Shown here: one piece after another, positions 13,272-26,400 of the stretch
Layout of the letters: every line of letters starts with the position of its first letter
Numbering within the stretch: position 1 is the first letter of the stretch
Origin: Nipponacmea schrenckii
Taxonomy: Eukaryota; Mollusca; Gastropoda; Lottiidae
NCBI GenBank assembly: GCA_030562195.1
Contig: JAUJPP010000003.1
Location: forward strand, 12,741,398-12,805,397
Length of the DNA stretch: 64,000 bases
Direction: 5' to 3'
Translations under genes and position numbers: made by a program
Notes under the pieces: model-generated
Seen by the model: the letters and a program-made list of their open reading frames with translations, nothing else
What the model was told of the DNA's origin: nothing
Database searches by the model: none

Positions 13272-16236
13272 TATGGTATATAACAAGCATTTTAGGACCT
13301 GCTATCAGACTTGTCTTGAAAAAAACAACTTACTCAAGAACTGCATTGAAACTTTAATTCAAGGTAGATATTGACAATCTTATTGTTTGTCTAAATACCT
13401 CTAGTTAAAGGGATACATCTAAATATTTGCTTTACCCACTGATAGAGTTAAATTTTTTTTCTATCCATTAGACATAATCAAAAGTAAATGAGCAGTTCTT
13501 CTGCAATTCAGTAACAACAGTCATTGCCATATTCTTGATTGTAAGTAGAAAATTGAAATTGAAATCAATCAGATAGTAGTTAAGGACCATATTTAGACCA
13601 TAAATTTCATATTAATGATCAAGCTTATTGGGAATGAAAGCTATGCAATGATGACTTGAATTTCAATCAACCACCAAGTATAATAGATCTCATACTATGA
13701 ATAGGTAGGAAAAATACACTAGTTTTAAATCATGTAGGTTGGCCTAGTCTACTGAGCTAGAAACACCAACTAAACATATCATTTATTTATAGGAGAAGAT
13801 ACAAGTGCATGGTTGTTAAAAGGTTTAAAAATAAATGATTTAAGGGTGACAATATCAATAAAGGTTTGAGACCTCTTTATACAACATTCTTTCTCCTTTG
13901 ATCAGTTATGCAGCCAAGATGGAAGGTTGGGACATAAATTGAAATGGAGCTCAGTAGCCTATTCAGTGTGCATACTCTCACAACTTTATCACTTTTCAGG
14001 CACCCAAATTTAATTTTCACTCAAAAATTTCTGAAGCTAGATGAGTATATAGAATCTAATTTTTGTCTATCAATCTAATCTACACAATAAACATTGAATA
14101 GATTGCAATCCGAACCCTCTGATTTGACCTTAAATTTAAGCTAATGGTCCCACAGCCTGATATAGTACTTATCTATGTAATGGTAGTCTTATATTCCTTG
14201 GATATAAAAAGATTGTCCATTTTAAAGGAATATCACCCTTTAGAAGGCAGATGAAATATTAAGTCCACAAACTTTGTCAATAAAAGATAAAAATATTCAT
14301 CAGTAGGACTCATGTGTGTCATGACTACAGAACAAAAACTCTACATATAGCTTAACATTGAAGTTGCAGTGGCTTATTGAGTTATTAGACATTGCATTAT
14401 AATATAATTTATATCGGGATAGTGTAGTGTAAGTCCACTGATAAAGTCTGATTAACAAAGACTCATTTTTGCAAAGCTTAGAAATGTCAGTAAAGTGGCA
14501 TTTTCCTTTTAAGGCTCTTAACTAGAAATCCTAAACTGTCAACAAGAAATTGTTCTGAAAGCTTTACACACCATTTCATTTGATAATATATAAAAATTTG
14601 ATAGTCTGTAGATTCTATTTTGTATTGACTTCCATCTTTCCTGTATAATGTTTTCACCATTTTATAAATTTCCTAACAACTAAGAACTATTAGGCCCTTA
14701 ATAGGCTCTCATCGATAGGCTCTGATTAGAGCCGTCATGCGTCGCCATGTAAAAAAGGCCTGCTATTCTAAGAATAGATGTGTTGTATACAACAGATCGC
14801 TGCCTTTCAGATTCCTGGTTATTCCCTGATTTTAGATAAGAGTTAGGGACCTACCATAAGTTACTGGTGCCTGGAGCCGTGGAGGTTTAGAATTAACGCG
14901 CTTGCCAGCGGTCACGGCATCTCTTCCTCAAGTAAAGGTGACGTCATGTCAAAACATCTTAGACCTCTTAGACTTGCTATTATTAAAATTAAAGGGAAAG
15001 ACCCATATTATGATACATAGCATACGTCTTTGAATTATTCGCATTATTTTGACAGTCACAGTTTTAAGTTGTAGGTCTATCAGTAAAGGTAGCTATATAC
15101 CTGTTTAGATCATTATAAAGGTTGGAAAACGAATATACAAAATTATATTGAAACCTTTAAATCATGCCACATGCAACCCTTCCCAATTCTAATTTAGCTT
15201 AATATAGGCCTACTTTTTTTTTAAAGAAATAAAATTCAATTTCTTCCAAAATCTGCACGGTTATCTTAAAGAGAAAACGTGTCAGCTGTTAGACAAGGTG
15301 TTCTTAAAGGTACAAAAATTAATTTGCAAACAATAAATAACATTTATTGTTACAAATATTATATTTTAACCAAAACAAAAACAATGTCAATGTAAAATTT
15401 GTAGGTATCATTCGTTCGTTTTTAGTAACAAAATTCTAGAGTTTAAAGATGAGTTACTGTCACAATATCAACAGGATGTATTCTACATAATACCACATAA
15501 GCAGATTCAATATGTCAAAAGAATATCAAAGCTATCATTCAGTTCTTCACCTTTCCTTGAAAAGAAGTCCTAAATGAAATAAAGAAGTCATATAAGGACG
15601 TATGAAAGTTTTAATAGGTATACCTTGGATTACCCAAATATTGAATTGTCCGAGTCTTTTTCTCTCTAGTGGACATACCTGGTGTGAAAACTATAAACTA
15701 TTGTATAATCCAACAATTCCTAAAAACTATGTAATAATCCTTAAGGCTACGTCATGTACATGTACGTGTCTCCACTAAATTAAAAATTACCTAATTGACT
15801 TTTGCTGAAGAAACTAAAGATAAAATCATTCTTATTGCATAGCCTTACATGTGTATTCACGACCGAAACCAACTCACGGAAATGCCGTCTGCACTTAAAT
15901 ATTTCAATTATTATTATTGTTGGTTCTGGCTATTACTATATTGGTTTATTTTAAGTATTTAATTCATGTTATATTTTTATTTGTATATTATGTTGATATT
16001 ATGTACAATTTGACCTATCATGGTGTACGTATAATAAAGATTTTTATCTTATTATCATATTAAAAAAGTGATTGAAACACGTTTAGAAGCGTTTTTTTAA
16101 TATCCAATTAGTTTAATGGATATATTTAATTATAATATAGAGATTCTATTCTGTAGTAATGGCAGCTGGTGTGTCTAACTAAAGTAATAAATATACTCTT
16201 ATTGACCAAGTTTGAGAGAATAAATTTGTTGTCTAT
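13272..16236. other. Intergenic; degraded MITE sequence and a CpG-richer block
   Basis: Fragments resembling the TTAAAGGGATA family occur near 13,405, 14,220 and 15,655-15,760 (gtggacatacctggtgtg). The block at about 14,690-14,960 is richer in CG and has a gtgacgtcatg site near 14,939. It could be a promoter of an unseen first exon, but no transcript structure can be drawn. No coding exon is recognised. Confidence 0.4.
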
Positions 16237-16390
16237 CAGGCCCGTAGCTACAGGGGGGGGGGGGGGGCAAGGGGGGGAGGGCGTGCATTCTGGCAAATGT
16301 CCTATATTATTACTGCAACTCCCCCAATTGCCCCTCCGGATTTGCTACTCGCCCCCCCCCCCCGAAAAATCGAGTCTGGCTACGGGCCTG
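16237..16390. mobile_element. hAT-like MITE, 154 bp, with perfect 8-bp target duplication
   Basis: The inverted ends are CAGGCCCGTAGCta and its inverse (tggCTACGGGCCTG). Poly-G and poly-C runs lie inside the left and right halves and would pair in a foldback. The element is flanked on both sides by TTGTCTAT (16,229-16,236 and 16,391-16,398). CAG-type ends with 8-bp duplications are the hAT hallmark. The open frame across it is not a gene. Confidence 0.9.
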
Positions 16391-17433
16391 TTGTCTATGC
16401 TGAGGGATAGTATTTCTTTAAGATCAAAAGTACACAGATATGCATCATCTCTTTATTTAATCGCACATTCTATGGGTCGCTAGTCAAGATGGGGAATATG
16501 GAGAGGAGGATGCAAACTTCTTTCTCTAAGAATATTAAATGAAAAACAAATTTAGGGAAAACTTGAGCCATTCTGTTTTCTGCTCACTGTTGGAGGCCTT
16601 TGGGCCCTGCCCCACCCTTGTAGAAACGGGGATTCCTATCCCCTTTTTTATATTTTTAATAAATAAGGCTTAAAAAGTTTTGCCCAAATGTGACTATGGA
16701 TTCGATCATGGTTAGATATTGTGAAAAAAAATTCTTTCTATCCATATCTATATAGAGGCTTTGGTCTACAGTGTGAGGTTTCTGTGTCAGAATGTAATCA
16801 AGGGTAGATAACCAACCTAAAAATTGCAACATCGATGGAAAGAAGACAAAATAAGTCAAAGAGATAAGAATTCTATGAAAGACTTGCTTCAATTATTTGA
16901 ATGATTAGAAATGAACTAGAATATATTCGAATCTAGGGTAACTGTATGTACACAATATGCTAAGTGAAATAAACGTGTTTTTCTTTTTATTCACGAATTG
17001 CTTATGGTGTCTGTGTTTTGTCAACCACGGGCTTTTGATGTTTTGTAACTCCCAAATTTTTTTTTTGAGAAATAAAATCTTGCTGTTGTTTCAAGATCAT
17101 ATTGGCTATCTATTTAAGCTTTTTAGATGGTAATTTCATGTTTTCTAATTATCTAAGAATATCAGGTTTTGACAGTTTTAGTTCTAAACATTCAGTTTGG
17201 TGAGGATTTTACTTTCACTTTCAGAAATATATTACAGTATCGTTTTTATATTTCATTATTTTCTGAAGAATGCAATTATGTTTGGCAGAGACACTTGAAA
17301 TTCTGAGAATTTTCACAGTATTTTATGCTTTGAATTTCTTGAAACCATTACTTTTGGAGTGATCAGAGCTCTACATTTAGTTTTATGTTTCAGGTGTCCA
17401 TATTTCATTTTTTTCAAAGTGATGGTTTGAAAA
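16391..17433 (+). other. 5' flank and 5' UTR of ASCC3
   Basis: No coding exon. A good acceptor (ttttatgtttcag) at 17,381-17,393 precedes the ASCC3 start codon by 40 bp, so the first coding exon probably begins at 17,394 and at least one non-coding 5' exon lies further upstream. No clear promoter element stands out. Confidence 0.5.
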
Positions 17434-20400
17434 ATGAATTTACCACGTCTATCTAGTGCTATAAGAGTATTTTCTGATGTAACAGTTGAATATCCAGAGT
17501 TAAAGAATGATGACTTGTCATTAAGAAGATTGAACCAATCAAAAACAGAAAAAAATGAAGGATTGAGTTGGAGTGAATTGTCCAAAGCTGTTAAAAAACA
17601 TGGGAAAGTAGATTCAAAAGTTATAACTACTGCACTGAATGATTTGTTGTCTAGTGCACGTTCAATAGGTAAACATTATTTTGTATAGGTGTAGTTCTTA
17701 TTTAGTTTTGGAATTTAGGCTGACGTGCATTTATTTTTTATAGAGTAGATTTATTTGTTATAAATTTGATTGTGATGTCTTCACTTTACTAAACTAAATA
17801 TTATCTATTTTTAGTTTCTTCAGATGCAGATGGAGAAACAGTTGAGGCTGCAGCTGCTTTTCTTTTTGAATTATTTAAAACTTCAGAAGTTGTTGGCCAA
17901 AGGGAAACAACAAAACTAAGAAATACATTTGGCCCATTCCCTGCATCTGCTGCTACTAAAACATGTAGTATTGTAAAGAGGTTATCAGGATGGTTACCTG
18001 ATGAATTATTAGAAATTGGTGGTCTGGAGACAGGAAGACAAGATGGTGATGGGGAAGCTGATGATTTTGAATTTGGCAGTAACATCAGATTTACAGGCAT
18101 CAATGAAGAGTATGAGGAGGATTACTCCAGTTCAGAGTCTGAAGATGAAAAACCAGAAAACAAAGAATGGGATATTGGTTATTCAGCTAATGGAGCTTGT
18201 TCTGCTACATCTTTTAAAGAAAGAGAACCAAATGTCAGCAAACCTAAAAAAGATATGAAATGGTTAGAGACAGAAATAAGAAAGTATTTTAATGATGATG
18301 AATCTCTGGGTTTATCTATATCACAGTTATCACAAACTGTATTTGATGTTTTATCTTCAACTAGAACAGACAATGAATTACAAAATGAGGTAATACTCTT
18401 AGTTTCTGTAAAGCTGAATTAATAATTAATCCTTCTGTCATCTGTGGTATTCCTACTACTTTGACGTCTGACTCAATTAAGCATTAAATGCTTATTTTAT
18501 GAATGTTTGTTAAAAATATTTTTTTGGTTTTTAATTTGGCTTTTTTTTTTTATGTAATTGCTGCACACATCATGTTTATTAATATTGTAATATCCAAAAT
18601 AAGGGAAGTAGACTACAGAAATAATTATATGATGTTGTATTTTCATAAGATTTTAGCAGGAGGTTATCTTGCATTTTATTTTAATTGCAGCTCTTCGATT
18701 TACTTGGTTTTGACAGATTTGAGTTAATTCAGATGTTATTAGAGAATCGTAAGAGGTTGGTCCGATCAGTAGTAACTGAGGTTACTAAAGCTGTTTTAGC
18801 AACTGTACCAAGTAAGTCTGATTTCTAGGAATAAAAACAATACCCCTGTATCCCTTAAGTTTATTCTTAGGTTGTTGTATCCAAATGTTGAATTAACTTT
18901 TAGAACAGTATTTTAGTGTCAGTTCTTTAACAACAGAAAGTTTCATGGCATACCAATGATTTACTGCTGGCTCTACATTTTATTTGATAATAATAATACA
19001 AATGTTCCATACTTTTGTCAATGTTTTCTCTTATATTTAGAACCTAAAAATGATCGTCCATTACATGGTTGTCAAATTACTGTACAGGTAAAATCTTCTT
19101 TATATATTGTACTCAAAAATTGATATGTTTGAAAAAAATACACCATAACAGACAACGAAAGGACAGTGACAAACACTGATGTTTACAATGAAGGAAGTTC
19201 TACCAGGACAGTGGCACTAAAACCTACCCTGTCTAATTCCAACTAATCTACTACAACTTTAAGACTAATTTGAAGAACTACAAAGACCCTTACTATATGG
19301 AATATTTTTCAGTCAGAAGAAGAAAAAAGATTAGCTAAGTTATATAGAAAAGAAGAAAAGAAATTGTCTAAAAAAGGAGGTAAAAAGTCAGATGATCAGT
19401 CAGGGGATAAGAAGTTTGATCCAAGAGAATTAAAGCTACAAAGGTAAACAATCTTAACTTTAGATAAAAAATTTCTTTGGACTATGATATAATTGAAAAT
19501 AGGGTTGAAATGCACCCAGAAATTGATACTGCCATTTGTAAATTCAAAATGGTAACTGCGATTTTTGCTTTCTGGACATTTTTCTTATCATTGATAATGA
19601 TTGACTATTAGTTGTTTATTATTGGTTAAATAATTTAGAAATATGTATGTTATTCTTTACATTGTTTTGCAGGGAAGCAGCTTTACGTTCTGCTGCCACA
19701 GCTCCCTTGTTTAGATCAAATAGACCATCTTACCAACCCAGAGAAAAATACCCATTTGTTTTTGATACATATGAAGAGGCTAGACAGTCATCAGCCTATG
19801 TGGGAGGAGCTAAGGTATTCTTTTTAAGCAATATTTATGTTTGTGATGGCAGCCAAAATGCTGATTGTGGAAATTCTTTTTGCTCTGCTCATGTACCTTT
19901 TATGTTCCTATATTGACAAATTGATTGCATTGCCAAAATCAGTTGTCCTGATGAGTATTGTATACCCGAAACATCTAATAAGAACATAAGGCCAGACCAA
20001 TTTATTTTCTTGTTTTACGGATCCGCCGACCCACATTTTCAGGAAATCCGAAAAAAAAAAACCAAAATCAGCTCCGACGAAAAAAAAAACAACCTCCATT
20101 CCTGATCAAAAAAAAAAAACATCTTTTGATTCAGCGAGTTCAACTTCTGATTTGTTGTAAATTAGAACTAAAATAATTGTGGATCTAAGCATTTTTTAGT
20201 AATAAACTCACTTCCAAAAATTACTCCAGGAAGATCAACAAAAAAATTATTCCCAAAATTACAAAAAACGCTGCTACTTTGACTTTCGTCCATGAAAGCA
20301 ATGATAGTCTCGATCACCCAAATGTCACGGATGTTCTGCTAATGCACTCGGACAATGGTTCTTTTTTTTTGGATTGAAATAATATTGCTAAAACCTGCGC

Positions 20401-23400
20401 ATTCATTATATGCAAGGCATTCATAATGATGTTTCTTATTAATTGTGAAAAATTACGGAATAACCATATAGTTGTACACTTAAGTTATTACAATGAAATG
20501 TTAATTCGGTTCTTTTTCAATATCAAAATTATTTTTTTGTTGCTATGGGGTTTTCCTAGGATTTCCCGCCAACTTTTACTGAACCAATCATGTTCATTCT
20601 TTTATACAACTACACAATAGCCAGCCAATGAAATACGATTTCACAACTAGCTCTTTCAGAGATCGATGGAATTTGGAAAAGCGTGTGGATGAAATGACAT
20701 TTTATTTTGTTTTTCTGTTTATGCAAATGGCTTCACGCTCTTTTAGTGTTACCGTAATAAGAGCTCTGGAAAATCTAAATCAGCTCTCCCCTCGTCTAGT
20801 ACTAGTAGTAGTGCCAGTGGTGACAAAGAACCGAAGAAACAAGAAAAAATGCCTTTGATGTGTTGATGACTAGTAGTATTAAATATGATTGTTTACCTTC
20901 TACAAAAAACTTTGAAAATACTAGAAAAGATCATAAGATGTTTAATGACATTCTCTAGAATTCTTGAAAGAACTGAATGTTGGATTCACAGCCCATAATG
21001 TTTTCGACTTTACATTAACTGGGAAGCATTTTGTAAGCACACTTCACTCCACATTATGGTATATAACTTCACAGCATCAGAAGTTTAAAGATCGTGGTTT
21101 ACTAATTCCAGAAATATTCCAAGCATTTTCTGGATATATGATATTTCTGAATTATGGGGCTGAAATTTGATATGGCAGTGGCACAATACCCATGATTGAA
21201 TAAACTGCTCTGTTGTCCTCAAACTATACAGCTGGGATTGGTGTGGATGTTTTTTTTTTTTCCCCTCCTACCCTCAATTTTGGTCCTTTTTTTTTTTCTT
21301 TCCCTCCTGCCTTTACAGATTTTTTCCAAAAAAATCCGTAAAACAAAAAAAAAATTGGTCTGGCCTAATGTATATTATGTAAATTATATGTACAGACATA
21401 TTGGTATACAACTGATTCTTTCATACACAAAGATTAAATGATTTATATTGTAACTATTTGAAGAATGTAAATTTTTGAAACATTTTGTATAATAAAATTA
21501 TTTAAAATGTATTTTGCTCCGTTTTTTTTAATGTGATTTCAAACTATTTTATTATTGCTAGCTGTATTTACCTGGGGGTTTTGATAAAACTGATAGTAAA
21601 TTATATGAAGAGATTAATATGCCACCAAGTGATCCTGCCCCTGTTGATATTGGTAATAAATTAGTACCTATTGATTCATTAGATGAGGTCAGTATTTAAC
21701 CTTTACAATCATACTAGGGTAATACTGAGCATAATCCTATATGCCAATCTGGGACTAATCTGCTTATCTAAGAAAATGTAGCATTATAGTGGAATATTTA
21801 CTTTTCTACTATCTCACCCCTCTTTCAATCAAAATGGCATTTTTTTTTTTCGATGAATCGTAGATTGTCACATGACTGACTGGAAGTATGAGTGTCACTC
21901 AATGATTTAATGTAGTATTAATTAGAAAATAAGTTTTTACAATAATGAAAGATAAAATATAGGAATATACATGTAAATATAGGAACTAAACATTGATCAG
22001 TTGGTCTCCATACTATTATTGATTTGTAACTACAATTAATTTGACAACAAACCTACATGATAAAAACTTCATCATTTATTAAGTTTGTCACCAATAATGC
22101 TTTTAAGATACTGTTAAAATTATTGAAAGTTGAGATACATTTGTGTTATCCAACATTCTATATGTTGGAATTACAACTATGCAAAAATTATTTAATAATT
22201 CTTCAAGATGTGTCAACAGAACCAGGTAATAAAGGTGAAATACCTACATTACTGAACTAGTGTACTCATTGATAAGCTATCTTTGTTTATTTATTTAGAT
22301 TGGTCAGTTAGCCTTTAAAGGAATGAAAACATTAAATCGTATACAGTCAGTGGTGTTTGATTCAGCATATAAAACTAATGAAAACCTGTTAATTTGTGCT
22401 CCAACTGGTGCTGGTAAAACTAATGTGGCTATGTTAACAATATTACATGAAATAAAACAACATTTATCACAAGGAATTATCAAAAAAGATGAATTTAAGG
22501 TACTGTAACAAAGTATTTAAGTTAATATCAGTAAGCATAGTTTCCCCTATTAATGTATTCAATGCAACTACTTGAAACTTTGTCAATCTGTTACTTTAGA
22601 AGTAAAGAGCCTATTGATTGGTTTGGGCTTTTAGCTTTGTCCAAGATCAGAATAAGTAGAGATAACAATATTTACAGTAGACAATACAGAAACATGCTTG
22701 AAGCTTAATCTAAAAAGTAGAGATATGTTGTCCATTTTGAGAGTCATCTAGGTTCTTGAATATGTTTACAGGTTGTATATATAGCACCAATGAAAGCTCT
22801 AGCAGCTGAAATGGTGAGAAATTTTGGAGGAAGATTATCACCATTAGGTATAACAGTAAAAGAATTAACTGGTGATATGTCTTTAACCAAACAGGAAATC
22901 CTTAAAACACAGGTCTGTTTCTTCTTTAGAAATAAAACAAAAACCAGACTGCTCCTTGATTGTAACATTTTAAATGGTAAGGCCACACCAAATTTATTTT
23001 CTGTTCTTCGGAATTTTTTGAAAAAAAATAGGTACGAGCGAACGATTTTTTTTTTTTAATTTTTAAAAAAAAAAAAACAAGGTTTCAGAATACTATTGTG
23101 ATTTTTCAGGTACGGATGTATTTTTTTAATTTTAAAAAAAAAAATTGAGCTGCAGACAGATTGAACAATGCTATTCTCTAGCCCCAAAACTAAGATGGGG
23201 CAAAACTAAGTCTGCAGTGTGTGTAGTAATTGGAAAATTTTAGATGTTTCATTTAGTAAGTGAATCTGTACTAGACTGTGTACTAGAACAGATTCACTAT
23301 AAATTAAATGAAACAACTAAAATGTTCCAATTACTGTGAGTTATGTAAGGATCCAACTAGACTGAATCATCTACCTGCCTTCAGCAGAGAGACAGAAGAC

Positions 23401-26400
23401 CAAAGTATGAAAATATCATGAAATAGCACAACCAAATTGGTTGTGTTAAAATATTCGTCTTCCTTGGTGTTTTTTTTGTATCAAAAAGTTTCAATTTTCC
23501 TGTATGTTAATAGGTCAGCTACATACCACCCTTATTTAAGGCTTATTTTAGATATGCATGTTTGGTTCATACTTCAGAATGCACTGCACAAGCTTTGCTA
23601 CAATTGTAGAGAGTGCTCACCAATCGTGAACACACACACATTTGAATTTGAAAATTAACTATAGAAGGTTTATCTTCATCTGAAAGCTTTAATAAATATC
23701 AACAACCAACGAACAAATCAAAAAATGCATTGTGAAAGTCTATTTTTAGTCCTCTCTTGGTCGCTTTCTAAAATATTTCCTTCCCCATGATCTTGCCTAT
23801 AAACCCTTGGATTGACATCTTTGAAAGTGCATTCTGCTGAAATATCCAAAGCCGTGTAAGGCAACAGAGTGTTTGACATGGATCGCATTGTGACAATCAA
23901 AAGCATCCTTTATAAGTTTTTGTCGCTGTAAAAGGGCCTACAAACACATGGCCATTCTAAGAAAAAAATTCCGGAAGCAGACGTTGCTAAGGTACCGATA
24001 TGGGTGTACTCGAATCATGGTTCTGTGGTGTCGCTCGATAATTTTGTAAACTTAATTTTTTTCTCTTGGCCCATTTGTTGATTTTAACGATCTTGATTAA
24101 GGACAATTTTGGCAATTCAAACCAATTAATGTCCTTGATTTATAAAGGTTATTATAATGCTGAGAAAATAATATGTTACAAAGGAATTCCATGGTTGAGT
24201 ATTCTTCAGGTCGAACTTGATTGAAAGTTTCACGACACTCTCGGACTCTAACCTCTGGCATTACTGTGATTGAGTCTGTGATAACAATTATTATTTCTTA
24301 TATATCTTGACTTTATTCATAAATAACATTCAAAAGGCATAATCATGAATGACGAGACGAGAGTGTCAGGAGAAGAATACTAGACCCAGATCTAGCAGAC
24401 TAAGAGTTATATGTATTGGGCATCAGTATCATCGTTCCAACGCCGAACGAACAGTGCGCTTGCCTCGTTTTGAAATAATTGACATTGAAGAAATGGACTA
24501 GGCTATATTTTGTTGATGAAAAAGCGAAACATAATATAACTCTATTTCAGGCATATTTACTTTTCAAAATAATAAGGTACGGGCCGAAATTTTTTTATTT
24601 TAAAAAAAAAAACGGGTTTGCAGATAATAGATTCACCGACGTAAGTACGGATTGAATTTTTTTTTTTTAAAATAAAAAAATACAATTTGCAATATCAGGT
24701 ACGGGAAATCCCGACGAACAGAAAATATAATTGGTGTGGCCTAACTTAAATGTTATTGAGTTAATCATGATGACGATGAAACTGACAAATAATATGTTGC
24801 AACAATCATTAACAAAACATTTTTGAACGTAAAGGTTTAATAAGTTAATTAATGTGGTAGTTATTTGAAATAGGAATTATAAATTTTAGATGTTGGTAAC
24901 TACACCAGAGAAATGGGATGTTGTAACAAGAAAGAGTACTGGTGATGTAGCTCTAGCTCAATTAGTAAAATTACTAATTATTGATGAAGTTCATTTATTA
25001 CATGATGATAGAGGTCCAGTTATAGAGACATTGGTAGCTAGAACTATACGACAGGTAAAGACTGTCAAATTTATTTCTGTTTTTCAGTGATGCATTTTGA
25101 ATTACCCTGTTTAAATTAAAGGTCCTCTTTCATGATCTATTGTTAAGGTGCTATTCCATGCTGTAGTACTAATTTTGGTTCATTTATCTTAGGTGGAGAG
25201 TTCACAAAGTATGATTCGTATTGTGGGGTTATCAGCTACATTACCTAACTATTTAGATGTTGCTAGATTTCTGAATGTTAACCCCTATGTTGGTTTATTT
25301 TTCTTTGATGGAAGATTTAGACCTGTCCCATTGGGGCAAACATTTATAGGTAAGATTTATTTCATTATTGTCTATATTATGAACAGTACAATGCTAGTGG
25401 AATTTACAGAGATGAAAAAAGAGATATCAAGGTGTTGACATAAAATATAAGATCTGATACCATAATAAATATAAGTTCCACCAGAAAAGACAGAACCGAT
25501 TTAATTGGTTTTGTTGTAATATTCAATTATTGTATAGTTATTGTCATTTATTTAATTTTCAAGGTATAAAAACTACCAATAAAATTCAACAGTTACAAGA
25601 TTTTAATACAGTTTGTTATGAAAAAATACTAGAAGATATTAAAAAAGGACATCAGGTAAATGAATAATTATTTTTTCATTGATTTAAGGTACATTTCATA
25701 ACTTATACCATTTTCTCTTAGATTATACGTTTCCTTGGAGCTCTAGAGGGTATGAATTATATTTACATCAAAAAATTTATTGTTATGATTTCTATTTACT
25801 ATTACATGTATTTATAATGTACTTATTAATTTGTGTTTTTTGTTTGTTGATAGGTAATGGTATTTGTACATGCTCGTAATGAAACAGTAAGAACAGCTAT
25901 GGTGCTATTAGAGATGGCTAGAAATCAAGGTGATATCAAACTATTTACACCAAATAATTCTTCTAGATATGGTGATTTTCAAAAATCTGTAAGTAGATCT
26001 ATTCCACTTTAGACAATGTCTGTAAATATGGACTGTCTAAGCTTTATTGAGTAGAATTTTCTTGTTGTCTATATTTCTATATTGTTCAGCTTATATCCAC
26101 TTTCCTGATAAATACCAGTATTTTGTATTCAAAAGAAGCCAACAAGAATGATAAAAACAATATAGGCAACCCCTTCATAATAATATTTCTAATATTTCTA
26201 GGCGTCTCATTCACGTAACAGACAATTAAAAGAACTGATGCCTGAAGGATTTGGTATACATCATGCTGGTATGCTGAGACAGGACAGAAATTTAGTAGAA
26301 AAATATTTTGCTGATGGACTGTTGAAAGTCATCTGTTGTACAGCAACATTAGCTTGGGGTGTGAATTTACCAGCTCATTCTGTTGTGATAAAGGTACTTT

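Larger units (their letters stand above)
17434..21687 (+). other. ASCC3: ASCC3 exons 1-7: N-terminal regulatory region (residues 1-459)
   Basis: Exons: 17434-17668, 17815-18389, 18691-18811, 19041-19087, 19313-19443, 19673-19814, 21562-21687. This part precedes the helicase core and includes an acidic stretch ([15 protein letters not shown]) in exon 2 and a Lys-rich coiled segment in exon 5 ([19 protein letters not shown]). In human ASCC3 this region contacts ASCC2; that it does so here is inferred. The start is the ATG in [17 protein letters not shown], matching the vertebrate N-terminus. Intron 6 (1.75 kb) is enlarged by a TIR element. Confidence 0.92.
22981..24741. mobile_element. TIR element 2 in ASCC3 intron 9, TAA target duplication
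   Basis: The left end GGCCACACCAAATTTATTTT and the inverse of the right end (GGCCACACCAATTATATTTT) match over about 30 bp, continuing as ctgttc(t/g)tcgg. TAA flanks both sides (22,978-22,980 and 24,742-24,744). The ends are clearly related to element 1. Sub-terminal poly-T/poly-A tracts lie between 'gtacgg' motifs. No transposase is recognised in 1,761 bp. Inside are a long hairpin (23,225-23,335) and a 62-codon minus-strand open frame. Confidence 0.82.

Noticed and set aside
16169..16483. 104-codon open frame upstream of ASCC3
   Set aside because: It runs through the poly-G and poly-C tracts of a hAT MITE; glycine/proline runs come from the element.
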